A stretch of 64,000 nt of DNA, taken from NCBI RefSeq assembly GCF_024701375.2, contig NZ_CP113910.1:434001-498000 (forward strand), read 5' to 3'. The DNA comes from Streptomyces sp. KMM 9044. GTDB taxonomy: Bacteria > Actinomycetota > Actinomycetes > Streptomycetales > Streptomycetaceae. The notes beneath the pieces were generated by a model, which did no database searches, had not been told where the DNA came from, and saw only the letters and a program-made list of their open reading frames with translations. The position numbers were made by a program, and so were the translations under genes. Shown here piece after piece: positions 7,965-18,700 of this stretch. Positions within the stretch are counted from its first letter, which is position 1. Each line of letters opens with the position of its first letter.

Positions 7965-9397
7965 CAGGGGGCTCCAGTCGGGATGATGGGGCGGATGACG
8001 TCGTCCACGGCATGGATCCGTGGCAGGGGGAGGGCAGGGGACAGTCGGTCGGCGAGCGCGGCGCGGACGCGGGCGGGATCCGGGCGGGCGCCGTGGGACC
8101 TGACACGGCCCGCGACGACGCGCTGGCCCGCGGCCTCGGTGAGGGGATGCCCCTCGTGCGGCAGGACGGGCAGGGGGTCGAAGCCCGCCGCGTCCAGTTG
8201 TCGTGTCCACTCCCCGGCGGTGAGGAAGACCCGGTCCTGGCCGGCCCGCAGGTCCGTGAACCAGTCCTGTTCACCGGGCGCCGGTGACATCAGCAGGTAC
8301 ATGGAGATGAGCGCCTGGTAGTGCTCCTGGCACGACTCGACCAGGACCAGCAGGCCGTCGGGCGCCAGCAGTTCCCGCAGGGCCGCAAGACAGCGTCCGG
8401 CGTGCCGTGCGTTGTGCAGGACGTTCGCCGCCAGGACGACGTCCTGGGAGCCCGGCCCCAGGCCCTGCCCGAGCGGGTCGGCCTGGATGTCGAACAGGGC
8501 GTGCCGCAGGCCGGGGCGGTCGCCGAAGACGTCCCTGGCCGTCCGCAGGAAGAACGGGGAGACATCCGTGAACAGGTAGTCGACAGGCGTGTCGCCGAGC
8601 GCCTCCAGGACGGTGCCGGTGGTGCCGCCCACGCCGGCGCCCGCCTCCAGGACGCGCAGGGGAGCCGGTGTCGTCCGGTGATCGGCCTCATCGGTGACCA
8701 GGGACGCCGCGGCGTGGTTGGCCCAACGGCTGGGAACACTGTCGCGGTAGTTGCCCCGCGCGGTGCTCGTCTCCCCGTCGGGGAAGAGGACCTCCTGCAG
8801 TGACGTGCGGTCCTGGAGCAGCAGCGGGAGCCGTTCGGCCGCGGCCCGGAAGAAGCGGGTCATGGACGCCGGGTAGCCCAGGCCCCGGCAGGCCCCGTCC
8901 AGCTCGCGCAGCGCCCGGGCGTGGGCGCTGCGGTCCGGCACCGTGAGGGAGTGGTAGCGGCCCGTCGCCGCGTCCAGCCGGAGCCGGCCCTCCGCGGTCA
9001 GGGTGGCCAGCCAGCGCCGGATGATCCACGCATGCCGGGGTGCGACCGCCAGGGCTCCGAGGATCTCGTCGGTGCCGCGCCGGCCGCCGTCGCGGAACAG
9101 CCGGGTCCGGTCGAGCAGCCGGGCCGTCGTCAGCAGCGCCGCCTCGTCGAGCTGTCGCATCAGCGCCGGGAGGGCGGCCGGATCGGTACCGCGTACGGCG
9201 GCGTCACCGGCGGCCGCGGCCCGGCTCACGGCGCGGGCGTCGTCGCGGGCGTCGTCGCGGCCGGGACCGGCCGGCGGCCGCGTCTCCGGTGGCGGGCCCG
9301 CCACCAGCAGGGTGTCCTGCCCGCCGTCGCGCACCAGTTGCCAGGCCGTCACGCCCGGCAGCCCGGTGAGGACCGCGTCGGTGAGGGCGCCGTTCAC
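7961..9397 (-). CDS. Free-standing SAM methyltransferase of PKS/NRPS type
   Basis: A 478-residue protein. The middle holds a class I SAM-binding motif (VLEAGAGVGGTTG) followed by VDYLFTDVSPFFL and a DVVLAANVLHNARH segment, as in the C-methyltransferase domains of polyketide synthases. The N-terminal 200 residues resemble the region that precedes such MT domains in megasynthases. No carrier or catalytic domain is attached, so it must act in trans. The PKS at 15781-22569 lacks the MT domain that HMWP1 uses for gem-dimethylation, and this is the likely replacement (inference). The GTG start at 9397 overlaps the upstream stop (GTGA). Confidence 0.8.
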   Translation of the reverse strand: MNGALTDAVLTGLPGVTAWQLVRDGGQDTLLVAGPPPETRPPAGPGRDDARDDARAVSRAAAAGDAAVRGTDPAALPALMRQLDEAALLTTARLLDRTRLFRDGGRRGTDEILGALAVAPRHAWIIRRWLATLTAEGRLRLDAATGRYHSLTVPDRSAHARALRELDGACRGLGYPASMTRFFRAAAERLPLLLQDRTSLQEVLFPDGETSTARGNYRDSVPSRWANHAAASLVTDEADHRTTPAPLRVLEAGAGVGGTTGTVLEALGDTPVDYLFTDVSPFFLRTARDVFGDRPGLRHALFDIQADPLGQGLGPGSQDVVLAANVLHNARHAGRCLAALRELLAPDGLLVLVESCQEHYQALISMYLLMSPAPGEQDWFTDLRAGQDRVFLTAGEWTRQLDAAGFDPLPVLPHEGHPLTEAAGQRVVAGRVRSHGARPDPARVRAALADRLSPALPLPRIHAVDDVIRPIIPTGAPC

Positions 9398-10776
9398 GAG
9401 TGGCCGTCCTCGAGGGCGTCCACCACGGTGATCATCGGTGGCGGCGTGTCCGGCCCGGTCCGGCGCAGGTGGTCGCGCAGTATCTCGGGCAGGCGACGCC
9501 GCACGAACAGGGGGAACGGCTCGTGGGCGGTCGGACCGGAGGGCCTCGCCCCCGCCACGGCCGCGGCGGGGGCGCAGTCAGCGGGCACCGCCACGGCCAG
9601 CATGCGCGGGTCGGCGACATCGAGCAGCACGGCGGCGTCCTCCCCCTCCAGGGCCTCGCGCAGGGTGTACGGGGTCACCGCCCCGGGAGCGTCGTGGAGA
9701 AGGGCGTTGGGAATCCCGTGGACGATGACGGGACCTCCGTCGAGCGCCTCGCGCAGCGCTTCCCGGACGCCGTTCCCCCGGTGTCCGCCCCAGGACGTGC
9801 GGCGCACCTGCCGGGTGCCCGGACCGCCGGTGGGCAGGCCGACGCGCAGGACGACGTCGTAGCGGTAGCGGGTGAGTTCGGTGTCCCCGGCCATGGTGCG
9901 GGCGTGCACGCTCATGCGGACCGGCCGCGGCTGGGCCACGACCGCCGCGGCGACGGCCGCGGGGGTGAAGGACAGTTCCTCGTCCGCCTCGGCGGCGGCC
10001 GCGGCCCTGGCGGCGATCGTCGTGTCGTCCGCCTCGGGGTCGCGCGCCCGTTCCAGCCGTCCGAAGTGGTCGAGCAGCAGGCCGGAGTGCCGGATGTCTC
10101 CGACGATCACGGTGCCGCCGTCCTCGACGGTGGACAGTGCCCCGTGCAGCACGGTCGTCAGGTAGGCCAGGTCGGGGAAGCACTGGGTGACCGAGTTGAG
10201 CAGCAGGCAGTCGGGGAGCACGTCGGGGCCGAAGACGGCGTCCACGGCGTCCCGCACCCAGGAGGCGGTCGCCTCGTGGGCGGCGGCCCGGACGAACGCG
10301 GTGCGGGGCAGGCCGGCGCCGGTGAGTCGGTCCACCGCGACCCGGGCGACGTCGGTGCCGACGTACCCGTCCAGGTACGGGTGCAGGCGGTGGGCGAGCA
10401 GACCGGTGCCACAGCCGAGTTCCAGCAGCCGCGTCGGGCGCTGGGCCAGGACGAGGTCCACCGTGCGGTCCACCCAGTCGCGCATGTGGGCCTCGGGCAG
10501 CGGCGCTCCGGTGTCGGACGCCCGCCACCCGGACAGGTCCAGGTCGTCGGCGTGCCGCCCCTCGGCCGTCTCGTACACCCACTCGTAGACCTCGGCCCAC
10601 TGTTCGAGGTGCTCGCGCAGCAGGGGGCCCGGCCCGGGTGAGGCGGTCACGGCGTCCGGATGCGGGACGACCAGGACGCCGCCGTCGGGTGCGGGTCGTG
10701 CCCGGGCCACCCAGGGATGGGCTGCCAGCAGGTCCGCGATCCGGCTGGTGTGTTCAGCCGTCGTGTGGTCGGACAC
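9394..10776 (-). CDS. Free-standing SAM methyltransferase of NRPS-embedded type
   Basis: A 460-residue protein that looks like an MT domain cut out of an NRPS adenylation domain. An A-domain-tail-like start (HPWVARARPAPDGGVLV) leads into LLREHLEQWAEVYEWVYE, the usual linker into embedded MT domains. The SAM site LLELGCGTGLLAHRL and LLLNSVTQCFPD follow. In pyochelin and yersiniabactin systems such domains N- or C-methylate thiazoline or thiazolidine rings, and I infer a trans-acting version here. The GTG start at 10776 overlaps the upstream ATPase gene by 23 bp. The 3' end overlaps the next methyltransferase by 4 bp. Confidence 0.8.
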   Translation of the reverse strand: MSDHTTAEHTSRIADLLAAHPWVARARPAPDGGVLVVPHPDAVTASPGPGPLLREHLEQWAEVYEWVYETAEGRHADDLDLSGWRASDTGAPLPEAHMRDWVDRTVDLVLAQRPTRLLELGCGTGLLAHRLHPYLDGYVGTDVARVAVDRLTGAGLPRTAFVRAAAHEATASWVRDAVDAVFGPDVLPDCLLLNSVTQCFPDLAYLTTVLHGALSTVEDGGTVIVGDIRHSGLLLDHFGRLERARDPEADDTTIAARAAAAAEADEELSFTPAAVAAAVVAQPRPVRMSVHARTMAGDTELTRYRYDVVLRVGLPTGGPGTRQVRRTSWGGHRGNGVREALREALDGGPVIVHGIPNALLHDAPGAVTPYTLREALEGEDAAVLLDVADPRMLAVAVPADCAPAAAVAGARPSGPTAHEPFPLFVRRRLPEILRDHLRRTGPDTPPPMITVVDALEDGHS

Positions 10777-12364
10777 GGGAGTGCTCCGTTCTCTCGTCGG
10801 GGGGATGCCCGGAGGGCATGGGCGGCCGGGGGGCCAGGCGGCGCCCGGTCAGGTGGAGGACGCGGTCGGCGCGGGCGGCCGTGCCGGCGTCGTGCGTGAC
10901 GGTCAGGACGGCGGGGCCGTTTTGCCGCAGCCGGTCCAGCAGGTCGAGGACGAGTCGTGCCGAGTCCGGGTCCAGACCCGCGGTGGGTTCGTCCAGCAGC
11001 AGCACGTCGGGCTCGGCGGCGAGCGCCCGGGCGAGGACGACCCGGCGGCGCTGGCCGCCGGAGAGTGCCACCGGTCTGCGGCCGGACAGCCCGGCGGGGA
11101 GTCCCACGGCTTCGAAGAGTTCTCGTACACGTTCCCGCCCGGCCGTTCCGGTCGTGCCGTGGAAAACCTGCAGCGGCCGGGCCACCGCTCGGCCGGCGGT
11201 GTGCGCCGGGTTGAGTTCCGCCACCGTGTCCTGTCCGGCCAGTTGGACGGCGCGCAGCGTCCGCCGGTCACGCGAGCGGGTCCCGGCGGGCACCGGGTGT
11301 CCGTGCAGCAGCAGTTGTCCGCCGGCCGGCGGACGGCGGCCCGCGAGGGCGTGCAGCAGGGTCGTCTTGCCGCTGCCCGACGGTCCCGTGACGGCCAGCC
11401 AGCCGCCCGCCGGCAGGTCCAGGTCGCCGGCATCGAGCAACGGTGTGCCGTCCGGAGTGAACAGGGTCAGGCCCCGCGCCGACAGCGCGGGAACCGGAGA
11501 CGGGGCAGGGCCCGCCGTGCGGGGCGGACGCCCGGCCCGTGGCGGGGCGGGGTCGGCGGACTGCCGGAACGTCTCCTTCCACAGGGTGCGCGTCGTCCGT
11601 CCGCGTACGGCGGTCGCACGCGACGTGTGCCGCGCGGCGTCCGCACGGGAGGCCGCCGCGCGCGCGTCGGCGGCCAGCACCAGTGTCCGGTCGGCCAGTT
11701 CCGCGGCCAGCCGGGCATCGTGCGTGACCAGGACGACGCACCGGCCGGGGGTCCCGCGGAGGGAGTGCACCACTTCGGCCACCAGGTCGGCCGTCGCGCG
11801 GTCCAGCGCCGAGGTCGGTTCGTCCAGGACGAGCAGCTCCGGCTCGGCGCACAGGGCTCGGGCCAGGGCGACCCGTTGGGCCTGTCCGCCGGAGAGTTCC
11901 CCCGCCCGCCGGGAGGCGAGCCCCGGCGGGAGGCCCAGTCGGTCCATCAGGGCCTCGACCCGCCGGGCGCGGGCGGCGGTGTCACCGGTGAACTCCTCTC
12001 CGATCAGCCGGTCCACACGCCACAGCGGATTGAGGGCCGCGCCGGGGTCCTGCGCCAGCCAGCCGCACCGGGCACGCCGCCACCGCCCGGCCGCCCGGCC
12101 CTGCGGCACCGTCGCACCGCGCCAGCGCACGGTGCCCGACGCGCGGTGCAGTCCGTCCGGGAGAACGTCGAGCAGGGCCCGCAGCAGCGTGGACTTACCG
12201 GCACCGGAGGCGCCGGTGACGGCCAGCACCTGCCCCGGGCCGACGCGGAGGTCGACCGGCGGCAGGACGGGGACCTCGTCCGGGGCACGGCGAACGGTCA
12301 GGCCCTCGGCCGTCAGCAGCGGGGCATCGGCGGGAACGAACTCGTCGGGGGCACGGACCGTCAT
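10754..12364 (-). CDS. Dpp/Nik-type ABC importer, fused double ATPase
   Basis: A 536-residue protein with two nucleotide-binding domains in tandem. Domain 1 has Walker A GASGAGKS, signature LSGGQAQR and LLVLDEPTSALD. Domain 2 has GPSGSGKT, LSGGQRRR and LLLDEPTAGLD. It fuses what are usually DppD and DppF (or NikD and NikE). With the two permeases and lipoprotein just upstream it would power uptake of a peptide- or metallophore-sized ligand. Staphylopine uptake (Cnt) uses the same transporter class, so import of a metal-loaded product is plausible but not shown. The start ATG at 12364 overlaps the permease stop (ATGA). Confidence 0.88.
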   Translation of the reverse strand: MTVRAPDEFVPADAPLLTAEGLTVRRAPDEVPVLPPVDLRVGPGQVLAVTGASGAGKSTLLRALLDVLPDGLHRASGTVRWRGATVPQGRAAGRWRRARCGWLAQDPGAALNPLWRVDRLIGEEFTGDTAARARRVEALMDRLGLPPGLASRRAGELSGGQAQRVALARALCAEPELLVLDEPTSALDRATADLVAEVVHSLRGTPGRCVVLVTHDARLAAELADRTLVLAADARAAASRADAARHTSRATAVRGRTTRTLWKETFRQSADPAPPRAGRPPRTAGPAPSPVPALSARGLTLFTPDGTPLLDAGDLDLPAGGWLAVTGPSGSGKTTLLHALAGRRPPAGGQLLLHGHPVPAGTRSRDRRTLRAVQLAGQDTVAELNPAHTAGRAVARPLQVFHGTTGTAGRERVRELFEAVGLPAGLSGRRPVALSGGQRRRVVLARALAAEPDVLLLDEPTAGLDPDSARLVLDLLDRLRQNGPAVLTVTHDAGTAARADRVLHLTGRRLAPRPPMPSGHPPDERTEHSRVRPHDG

Positions 12365-13182
12365 ACCGCCTCCCCCGGAGCACGGGCGGCCGTCCGGGCT
12401 GCCGCGGCGAACACCCAGGCGCAGCCCGCCAGGGGAAGCGCGGGCGCCAGCAACGCCCAGGGATTGAGCGCGGCACCGGGCAGGTTCTCGCTGAGCATCA
12501 GGGCCCAGTCGGGGTCCGGGGGCTGGGGCCCCAGGCCGAGCACGGCGAGGGCCGCGGCGATCTGCAGTGCCGTGACGAGCCGGAGCCCGGCGTCGGCGGC
12601 GACCAGGCGGCGCAGGGTGGGCAGTACCTCGTGGAGCAGGACGGCGGGTGTGCGCTCGCCGCGCTCGGCGGCGGCGTGCACGTGCCCGCTGTCGCGCAGC
12701 TGCGCGCACTGCGTGCCGACGATCCGCGCGGTGAGCGGGGCTCCCGCGAGTACCGACGCCACGACGACCGCCGTCGCCCCCGGCAGGGCGGTGGCCAGCA
12801 CCAGCGCCAGGACCAGGGCGGGGACGGCCAGCAGCACGTCGCACAGGGCCCGTACGGTGCGGGCGGTGCGGCCGCCCGACCAGCCCGCGGCCAGACCGAG
12901 GCCCGTGCCGCAGACGACGGCGGCGACCGCGGCGAGCAGGGACACGGTCAGGAGCTGGGTGCCCCCGGCCAGGACGCGGGACAGCACGTCACGTCCCAGG
13001 ACGTCGGTGCCCAGCGGATGCCGTGCGCCGGGCGGTGTCCACGGGGCGGCGACCGTTCGCTCCGGCGGGTGCGCGGCGGCGTACCGGCCGAGCGGCACGC
13101 ACACCAGCAGCGTGAGGGCCGCGGTCACGGACACCGGGGGGCGGACGGCTTTGGACAGGAGCGGCAAGGACCTGCCGGTCAC
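12361..13182 (-). CDS. ABC importer permease, DppC/NikC type
   Basis: A 273-residue inner-membrane protein. It has an N-terminal segment with HPLGTDVLGRDVLSRVLAG, the diagnostic DppC-type periplasmic motif, and several hydrophobic spans. A cytoplasmic coupling loop follows (RGERTPAVLLHEVLPTL), the ATPase contact region. The GTG start at 13182 overlaps the DppB-like stop by 4 bp. It pairs with the gene at 13179-14159 to form the membrane channel of the importer. Confidence 0.88.
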   Translation of the reverse strand: MTGRSLPLLSKAVRPPVSVTAALTLLVCVPLGRYAAAHPPERTVAAPWTPPGARHPLGTDVLGRDVLSRVLAGGTQLLTVSLLAAVAAVVCGTGLGLAAGWSGGRTARTVRALCDVLLAVPALVLALVLATALPGATAVVVASVLAGAPLTARIVGTQCAQLRDSGHVHAAAERGERTPAVLLHEVLPTLRRLVAADAGLRLVTALQIAAALAVLGLGPQPPDPDWALMLSENLPGAALNPWALLAPALPLAGCAWVFAAAARTAARAPGEAV

Positions 13183-14159
13183 ACGGTCCTCCCCGCATCC
13201 GGCACCGAGGGGCCGGTGTTTCCCGCGGGGCCCGGCACCGCGGTGCGGCGGGCGGCCAGGTCGGCCAGCAGCATGCCCAGCAGCAGGACGACGGCCGGGA
13301 GGAGGGCCGCGGTCTGGATGACGGGGACGTCGCGCACCGCGACGGCGGACACCAGCAGCTGCCCCGTGCCCGGATAGCCGAACAGGGTCTCCGCCAGGGC
13401 GGTTCCCGCCACGAGACCTCCGGCCAGCAGGGCCGTCACCTGAAGTGCCGGCGCGTACAGGAAGGGCAGGACGTGCCGGTGGAGCACGAGCGGCGCGGGC
13501 AGTCCGCGCAGCCGTGCGTCGGCCACGTGCGGGCGGCGCAGGGCGTCGCCGAGCGCCCCGCGCAGCAGGACGGTGGCGAACGCGGCCGAGGGCAGCGCCA
13601 GGGTGAGGGCGGGCAGCACCAGGAGCCGGGGGTCCGCCAGGAACGAGCCGCCCGGCGGCAGCAGGGACACGGGGGGCAGCCAGCCCAGCAGCCCCGCCAG
13701 GACCGCGCCGAGCACCGCCGCGTAGACCGGCTGTGGCACGGCGGCCAGTCCGGTCGAGGCCGAGCCGCCCCGGCCGCCGCGCAGGTACGTGACGGTCAGG
13801 GCCGTCGCGGTCAGCAGCACGGTGACCGCGAGCGCCACCGCAACCAGGGCGGCGGTGGCGGGCAGCCGCTCGGCGAACAGCGCCGCCACCGGCCTGCCGC
13901 CCGCCAGCGAGCGTCCCAGGTCCCCCCGGGCCAGGCCGTACAGCCAGTCGAGGTAGCGCACCGCGGCCGGCCGGTCCAGCCCGAGGCGGCCCCGCTCCGC
14001 CGCGACGTCCTCCTGGGTGGCCCGGCCCGTCGTCCTCAGCTCCCCGGCGTCGCCGGGGAGCAGTTCGGTGGCCGTGAAGACCACGGCCGTGGCGGCGACG
14101 GCCAGGACCGCGGCCCGGCAGACCGGGCGCAGGGCACGGCCGACAACGCGCAGCGTCAC
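13179..14159 (-). CDS. ABC importer permease, DppB/NikB type
   Basis: A 326-residue membrane protein with the DppB hallmark near the N-terminus (RLGLDRPAAVRYLDWLYGLARGDLGRSLAGG) and about six hydrophobic spans. The GTG start at 14159 overlaps the lipoprotein stop (GTGA), which fixes the start despite a longer open frame upstream. It forms the channel with the DppC-like protein. Confidence 0.88.
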   Translation of the reverse strand: MTLRVVGRALRPVCRAAVLAVAATAVVFTATELLPGDAGELRTTGRATQEDVAAERGRLGLDRPAAVRYLDWLYGLARGDLGRSLAGGRPVAALFAERLPATAALVAVALAVTVLLTATALTVTYLRGGRGGSASTGLAAVPQPVYAAVLGAVLAGLLGWLPPVSLLPPGGSFLADPRLLVLPALTLALPSAAFATVLLRGALGDALRRPHVADARLRGLPAPLVLHRHVLPFLYAPALQVTALLAGGLVAGTALAETLFGYPGTGQLLVSAVAVRDVPVIQTAALLPAVVLLLGMLLADLAARRTAVPGPAGNTGPSVPDAGRTV

Positions 14160-15733
14160 TTGGCCATCCACACCTGGTCGATGAACATGCGCTGGAAGCC
14201 GGGCCCGGCGGGCAGGCCGCGGACGCCGGGCGCGGCGAGGTCCAGGCCGTCGCCGGTGCCCCAGACGACGTAACCGCCGTCCTTCCACAGCTCCCGCTGG
14301 ATGCCGGAGAGCAGTTCCTCGCGCCGTGCCTCGTCCGCGGTCGACATGGCCCGGGCGAAGCCGTCGTCGAAGGTCCTGCTGCGCCAGGCGGTCTCGTTGG
14401 TCGGGGAGTCGGACAGCAGCCCGACGCGGACCAGGTCGGGGAAGGAGATGCCGCCGTAGTACCCGGTGTAGAAAGCCTTCTTGGCGTAGACGGCGGTCCA
14501 GTAGGTGTCAGCGGGCTCGACCTTCACCTCGGCGTCGACGCCGATGTCTGCGAGCTGCTGGGCGTAGAGGGTGGCGGCGGTGTCCATGCCGGGGTAGGAC
14601 GTGGTGGTGTGCAGGGTGACGGACAGTCCGTCGGTGTGGCCCGCCTCGGCCAGCAGCCTCTTGGCCTTCGTCACGTCGCGGGTGCGCTGCGGCAGGTCCT
14701 CGGGGGCCGAGGGGTCGTAGGGGGTGGGAAGGTCGTTGGCGACCTTGCCGTAGCCCAGGAACACGGTGTCGACCAGGGCCTTGCGGTCGGCGGCGAGGCG
14801 GAACGCCTCACGGACCCTGGGGTCGTCGAACGGTTCGGTGTCCAGGCGCATGACGAACGGGTACTCGGTGACTCCGTCGCGCCGTACGACCTGGGTCTTC
14901 GCCGAGGAGCCGGCGCCCTTGACGACGGCGGGGCTGACGCTGCCGGCGACGTCGGCCTGCCCGGAGGCGACGGCGTCGGCACGTGCCTGGGGATCGGCGA
15001 CGGCCTGGATCTCGATCCTGTCCAGGTGCGGACGTTCGCCCCACCACTTCTCGTTGCGGGTCAGGACGGTGCTCTGGGCGCCGGTCCGCTCCACCTGGTA
15101 CGGCCCTGATCCGGTGACGGGGCGGGAGAAGTCCTTGGTGCCCTCGGGCACGACGAAGGTGACGGATTCCAGGGCCCGGGGTGCGTCGGCCATCGGGGTG
15201 CGGGTGGCCAGGACGACGGTGTGCTCGTCGGGTGCGGTGGACTTCGCCATGTCGAAGTCGGCGAGCCGGCCGTAGTTCTCGGCGGCCTTGCCGCTGATGC
15301 GCCGCAGGGAGTACAGCACGTCGGCGGCGCTCACCGGCTCGCCGTCGGTGAAGCGTGCGTTCTCGCGCAGGGTGAGGGTCCAGCGGTCCATGGCGTCGTT
15401 GGGCTTCCACGACGTCGCCAGGCGCGGCCGGGTCCTCCCGTCCTCGCCTGGGACGGTCAGGACGTCGTAGGTCAGGGCGAAGCGCAGGACGTCGGACTCG
15501 TTGCCGAGGCCGCCGTGCGGGTCGTCACCGGCGGTGGCGGGGGATCCGGCGACGGCGTAGCGCAGGGTGCCGCCGTCGACGGGGGCACCCGTGGCGGATG
15601 CCGGGGTGTCGGTGGTGGAGGTGGTGGTGGAGGTGCCGGAGCAGGCGCTCAGCAGCAGGGTGCCGACCGCCGCGAAGGCGGTGAGGGCGGATCTGCGCGA
15701 CAGGGGGGTACGGGGTGACGGATGCTGGTGCAT
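14156..15733 (-). CDS. ABC importer substrate-binding lipoprotein, family 5 (DppA/NikA)
   Basis: A 525-residue secreted lipoprotein. The signal peptide (SRRSALTAFAAVGTLLLSAC) has a twin Arg and a lipobox LSAC, followed by a Ser/Thr-rich linker. The body is a bacterial extracellular solute-binding family 5 protein (TLRYAVAG, ARFTDGEPVSAADVLYSLRRI). It would bind the imported ligand outside the cell and pass it to the DppBC-like channel. ATG at 15733 has GGAAAG at good distance. A longer GTG start is possible but would push the signal peptide inward. A 47-bp gap separates it from the PKS gene, the largest gap within this operon. Confidence 0.88.
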   Translation of the reverse strand: MHQHPSPRTPLSRRSALTAFAAVGTLLLSACSGTSTTTSTTDTPASATGAPVDGGTLRYAVAGSPATAGDDPHGGLGNESDVLRFALTYDVLTVPGEDGRTRPRLATSWKPNDAMDRWTLTLRENARFTDGEPVSAADVLYSLRRISGKAAENYGRLADFDMAKSTAPDEHTVVLATRTPMADAPRALESVTFVVPEGTKDFSRPVTGSGPYQVERTGAQSTVLTRNEKWWGERPHLDRIEIQAVADPQARADAVASGQADVAGSVSPAVVKGAGSSAKTQVVRRDGVTEYPFVMRLDTEPFDDPRVREAFRLAADRKALVDTVFLGYGKVANDLPTPYDPSAPEDLPQRTRDVTKAKRLLAEAGHTDGLSVTLHTTTSYPGMDTAATLYAQQLADIGVDAEVKVEPADTYWTAVYAKKAFYTGYYGGISFPDLVRVGLLSDSPTNETAWRSRTFDDGFARAMSTADEARREELLSGIQRELWKDGGYVVWGTGDGLDLAAPGVRGLPAGPGFQRMFIDQVWMAK

Positions 15734-15780
15734 GGGTGCTTTCCGCGAGGGGTTCGGTTGTCGGGGCGGGCGGCCGGGGT

Positions 15781-18700
15781 TCACCGGCCGGTGTGTACGG
15801 CGGCCAGGGCCCGGTCGATCAGGGCGGCGGTCCGCCGGACGGCGGGGTCGTGCAGCAGGGAGTAGTGATGGCCGTCGACCGTGTGGGCGTCCACGGGGCC
15901 GTTGACGTGCGGCAGCCAGCCCAGGGAGGGCAGGTCTCCGGCGTCGTCGACGCCCATGCCGACGCCGGCGTTGTGCGGCGAGGGACGGGACGCGGCGATC
16001 AGCAGCACGCGGGTGGCCGGGTCAGTGAGGTGCCCGGCCCGGTGGTCCGCCAGTGCCCGCAGGTGGCGTTCGAAGACCTCCAGACGGGTGTCGGCTGTAT
16101 CGCGCGGGCCGAGCAGGCCGGCCGGTCGCAGTCGTTCGGTGACGGCCCGGCGTACCGCCGCCGGGTCCGGGGCGGTGCGGATCGTCTCCGCGTCCGTGCC
16201 GAGGTCCAGGTCGAGGTCGAGGAACGCCTCCAGCGAGCGCAGGTAGCGGACGGCCGCGAAGGCGGTGTCCTGGGTGCGGTCGGTACCGCCCAGCGCCCGG
16301 ATGCGGTCGGGGGTGTTGGAGTCGATCAGGACCAGCAGGTCGGTCCGCTCACCGCGTCGTTCGAGCTCCACGGCCATCTGGTGGGCGACCGTGCCGCCCA
16401 TCGACCAGCCGCCCAGCAGGTAGGGGCCCTGCGGCTGGTGGGCACGCAGTGCGGCGAGGTAGCGGTCGGTCATCCCGGCGATGGTCCGCGGGCCGGTGCC
16501 GCCGGTCAGGGCGGGATCGGTGAGGGCCACGACGGGCCGGCCGTCGGTGAGGAGACGGGCGAGTTCGCCGTAGCACAGCACGTCCCCTCCGGAGGGGTGC
16601 ATGAGGAACAGGGGGCGGTCGCCGTCGCCGTCGCGCAGCAGCAGGGCCGCGTCGGGGCTCGGGGCGCGGCCGGCCGGTTTCCGTGTCCGGGCGACGTCGG
16701 CGGGGGCCGCCCGTCGCGGTTCGCGGACCGGGGTGGAGGGCTCAGTGCGGGGCTCGTCGAGGTCCCATGCTCGTGGTGCGTCGGCCAGCCGGCGCACCCG
16801 CTCCGTGTAGGCGGCGAACGCCGCGTCCGCCGCGTCGGCGGGCAGGGCGCTCTCCAGCACGTCCCACTGGAGCAGCAGCGCCCCGTGCTGCTCGATCACC
16901 TGGTGGTCCAGCCAGGTCTGCGGGGTGCTGCTCGCTCCGTACACCGGTGTGCCCGCCCAGTCCAGGTCGTGTCCGCCGCCGAGCGGTCCGGACAGGCCCA
17001 GGGCGCTGGTGAAGACCACGGGAACGGACTCGGAGCGGCCGGTGCGTGAGGACTTCTCGGCCAGCAGGTCGAGCGCGGAGAACTCCCGGTGGTCCAGGTC
17101 CTCGAAGAGGGTGCGCTGGGCCCGTACGGCCGCCTCGGCGAAGCAGCGGGTGTCCGAGCGGTCCACTTCGTGCAGCATCAGCGAGGTGAAGTCGCCGACC
17201 ACGGCGTCCGCGCCGGGGAGTCGCGTGGGCCGGTCGAAGAGGGTGAGGGTGACGGCGAACCGGTCCTGCCCGGACCAGTCGGCGAGTGCCTCGCCGTAGG
17301 CCGCCAGTAGGACGGCCGTGGGGGTCAGCCCGCGCCGGGCGGCCTCGGCCTTGAGTGCGTCCCAGCGGTCCGGCTCCAGACGGGCGGTGCGCCGTGCGAA
17401 ACGGGGCCGGTCCCCGGGGCTCCCGGCCTGGACGGGCAGCGCGGGTGCGCCGGGCAGGTCGTCCAGCCTGGCGCGCCAGTAGGCGGCGGCCCGTGCGTAC
17501 TCGGGTCCCTCGGCGCGGCGCTGGAGCTCGGCCACGCAGTCCGCGAAGGTGGTCTCCAACGGCGGTAGTAGAGTGTCGGGGTCGTGGTAGAGGGTGCGCA
17601 GTTCGCGGTCCCAGACCAGGTAGCTGGCGGTGTCGCACACCAGCACGTCCACGTTGACGAACAGGCGCACGATGTCGCCGGGCAGCCGGGCAGCCCGGAT
17701 GTCGACCAGAGGCCAGCGGCCCGGGCGGGGCTCGCGGCGCACCATGCGCTCGCGGACGCGCTCCAGCTTCCGGGCGCGCTCGGTGTCTCCGTCCTTCGTC
17801 AGGTCCTGCACCCGGATCCGGTAGGGGGGCACCTTGTCGAGCACCCGGTTGCGGCCCTCCGGCGAGACAACCGCGCGCAGCATCGGGTGGCGGGCGATGA
17901 CCGCGTTCCAGGCCGCCTCGTAGCGGCCGGTGTCCAGTCCGGGGCAGTCGTATTCCAGGTGGAAGGAGCAGGGGACGTCACCGAGGCGGTAGCCGCCCGA
18001 CCCGCCGACCCAATAGGCGTGCTGCACCCGGGTGAGGGGGAACTCCCGCGGACCGTCACCGGTTTGTGGGGACGGCCCGCCCGTGTCCTTCGGTCCGGCG
18101 GGGGCGTGCCGGGGTTCCCCGCCGGGCAGCATCGGGGCCAGGGCCGCGACGGTGGGCCGGGCGAGCAGGTCCTGCAGTCGCAGGTCGGCGCCGTGGTCGT
18201 CGCGCAGCCGGGCGAGCATCCGGGTGGCCAGCAGGGAGTGTCCGCCGAGCGCGAAGAAGTCGGCGTCACGGTCGGTGACGGGGAAGCCCAGCAGGTCCGA
18301 CCAGACCTCGGCCAGGAGTGTCTCCGTGCCGGTGGTGAATCCCGCACCGGTCTGCGGCTGTGCCGCGGGCTCGCCGGGAGCCGGTACGACCGGGGTGGGT
18401 ACGGCGGTGGGCGTGCCGGCGGTGCGGGGCGCGAGATCGGCCGGCGAGACGGCGACGGAGGCCGGGGCGCGGCCCCGGGCCGCGAGCGCCAGCAGCCGGT
18501 CCACGGTGCGCATGCCGTCCGCCAGGCCGATCGAGTGCCGTGAGGCGACGGTGCGCTCGCTCCGGCCGGGGCCGACCCGCCAGCCGTCCCAGGCCACGCT
18601 GATCCAGCGGGGCGTTCTGGTGCCGATGGTGTGCTCGTGCTCGGCGAGGGCGTCCAGGTACCGGTTGACGGCGGCGTACGGGGCGAGGCCGAGCCCGCCG

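Noticed and set aside
10748..13321. 857-codon plus-strand open frame
   Set aside because: Antisense to the ABC ATPase and permease genes. No family features, and composition is typical of high-GC shadow frames.
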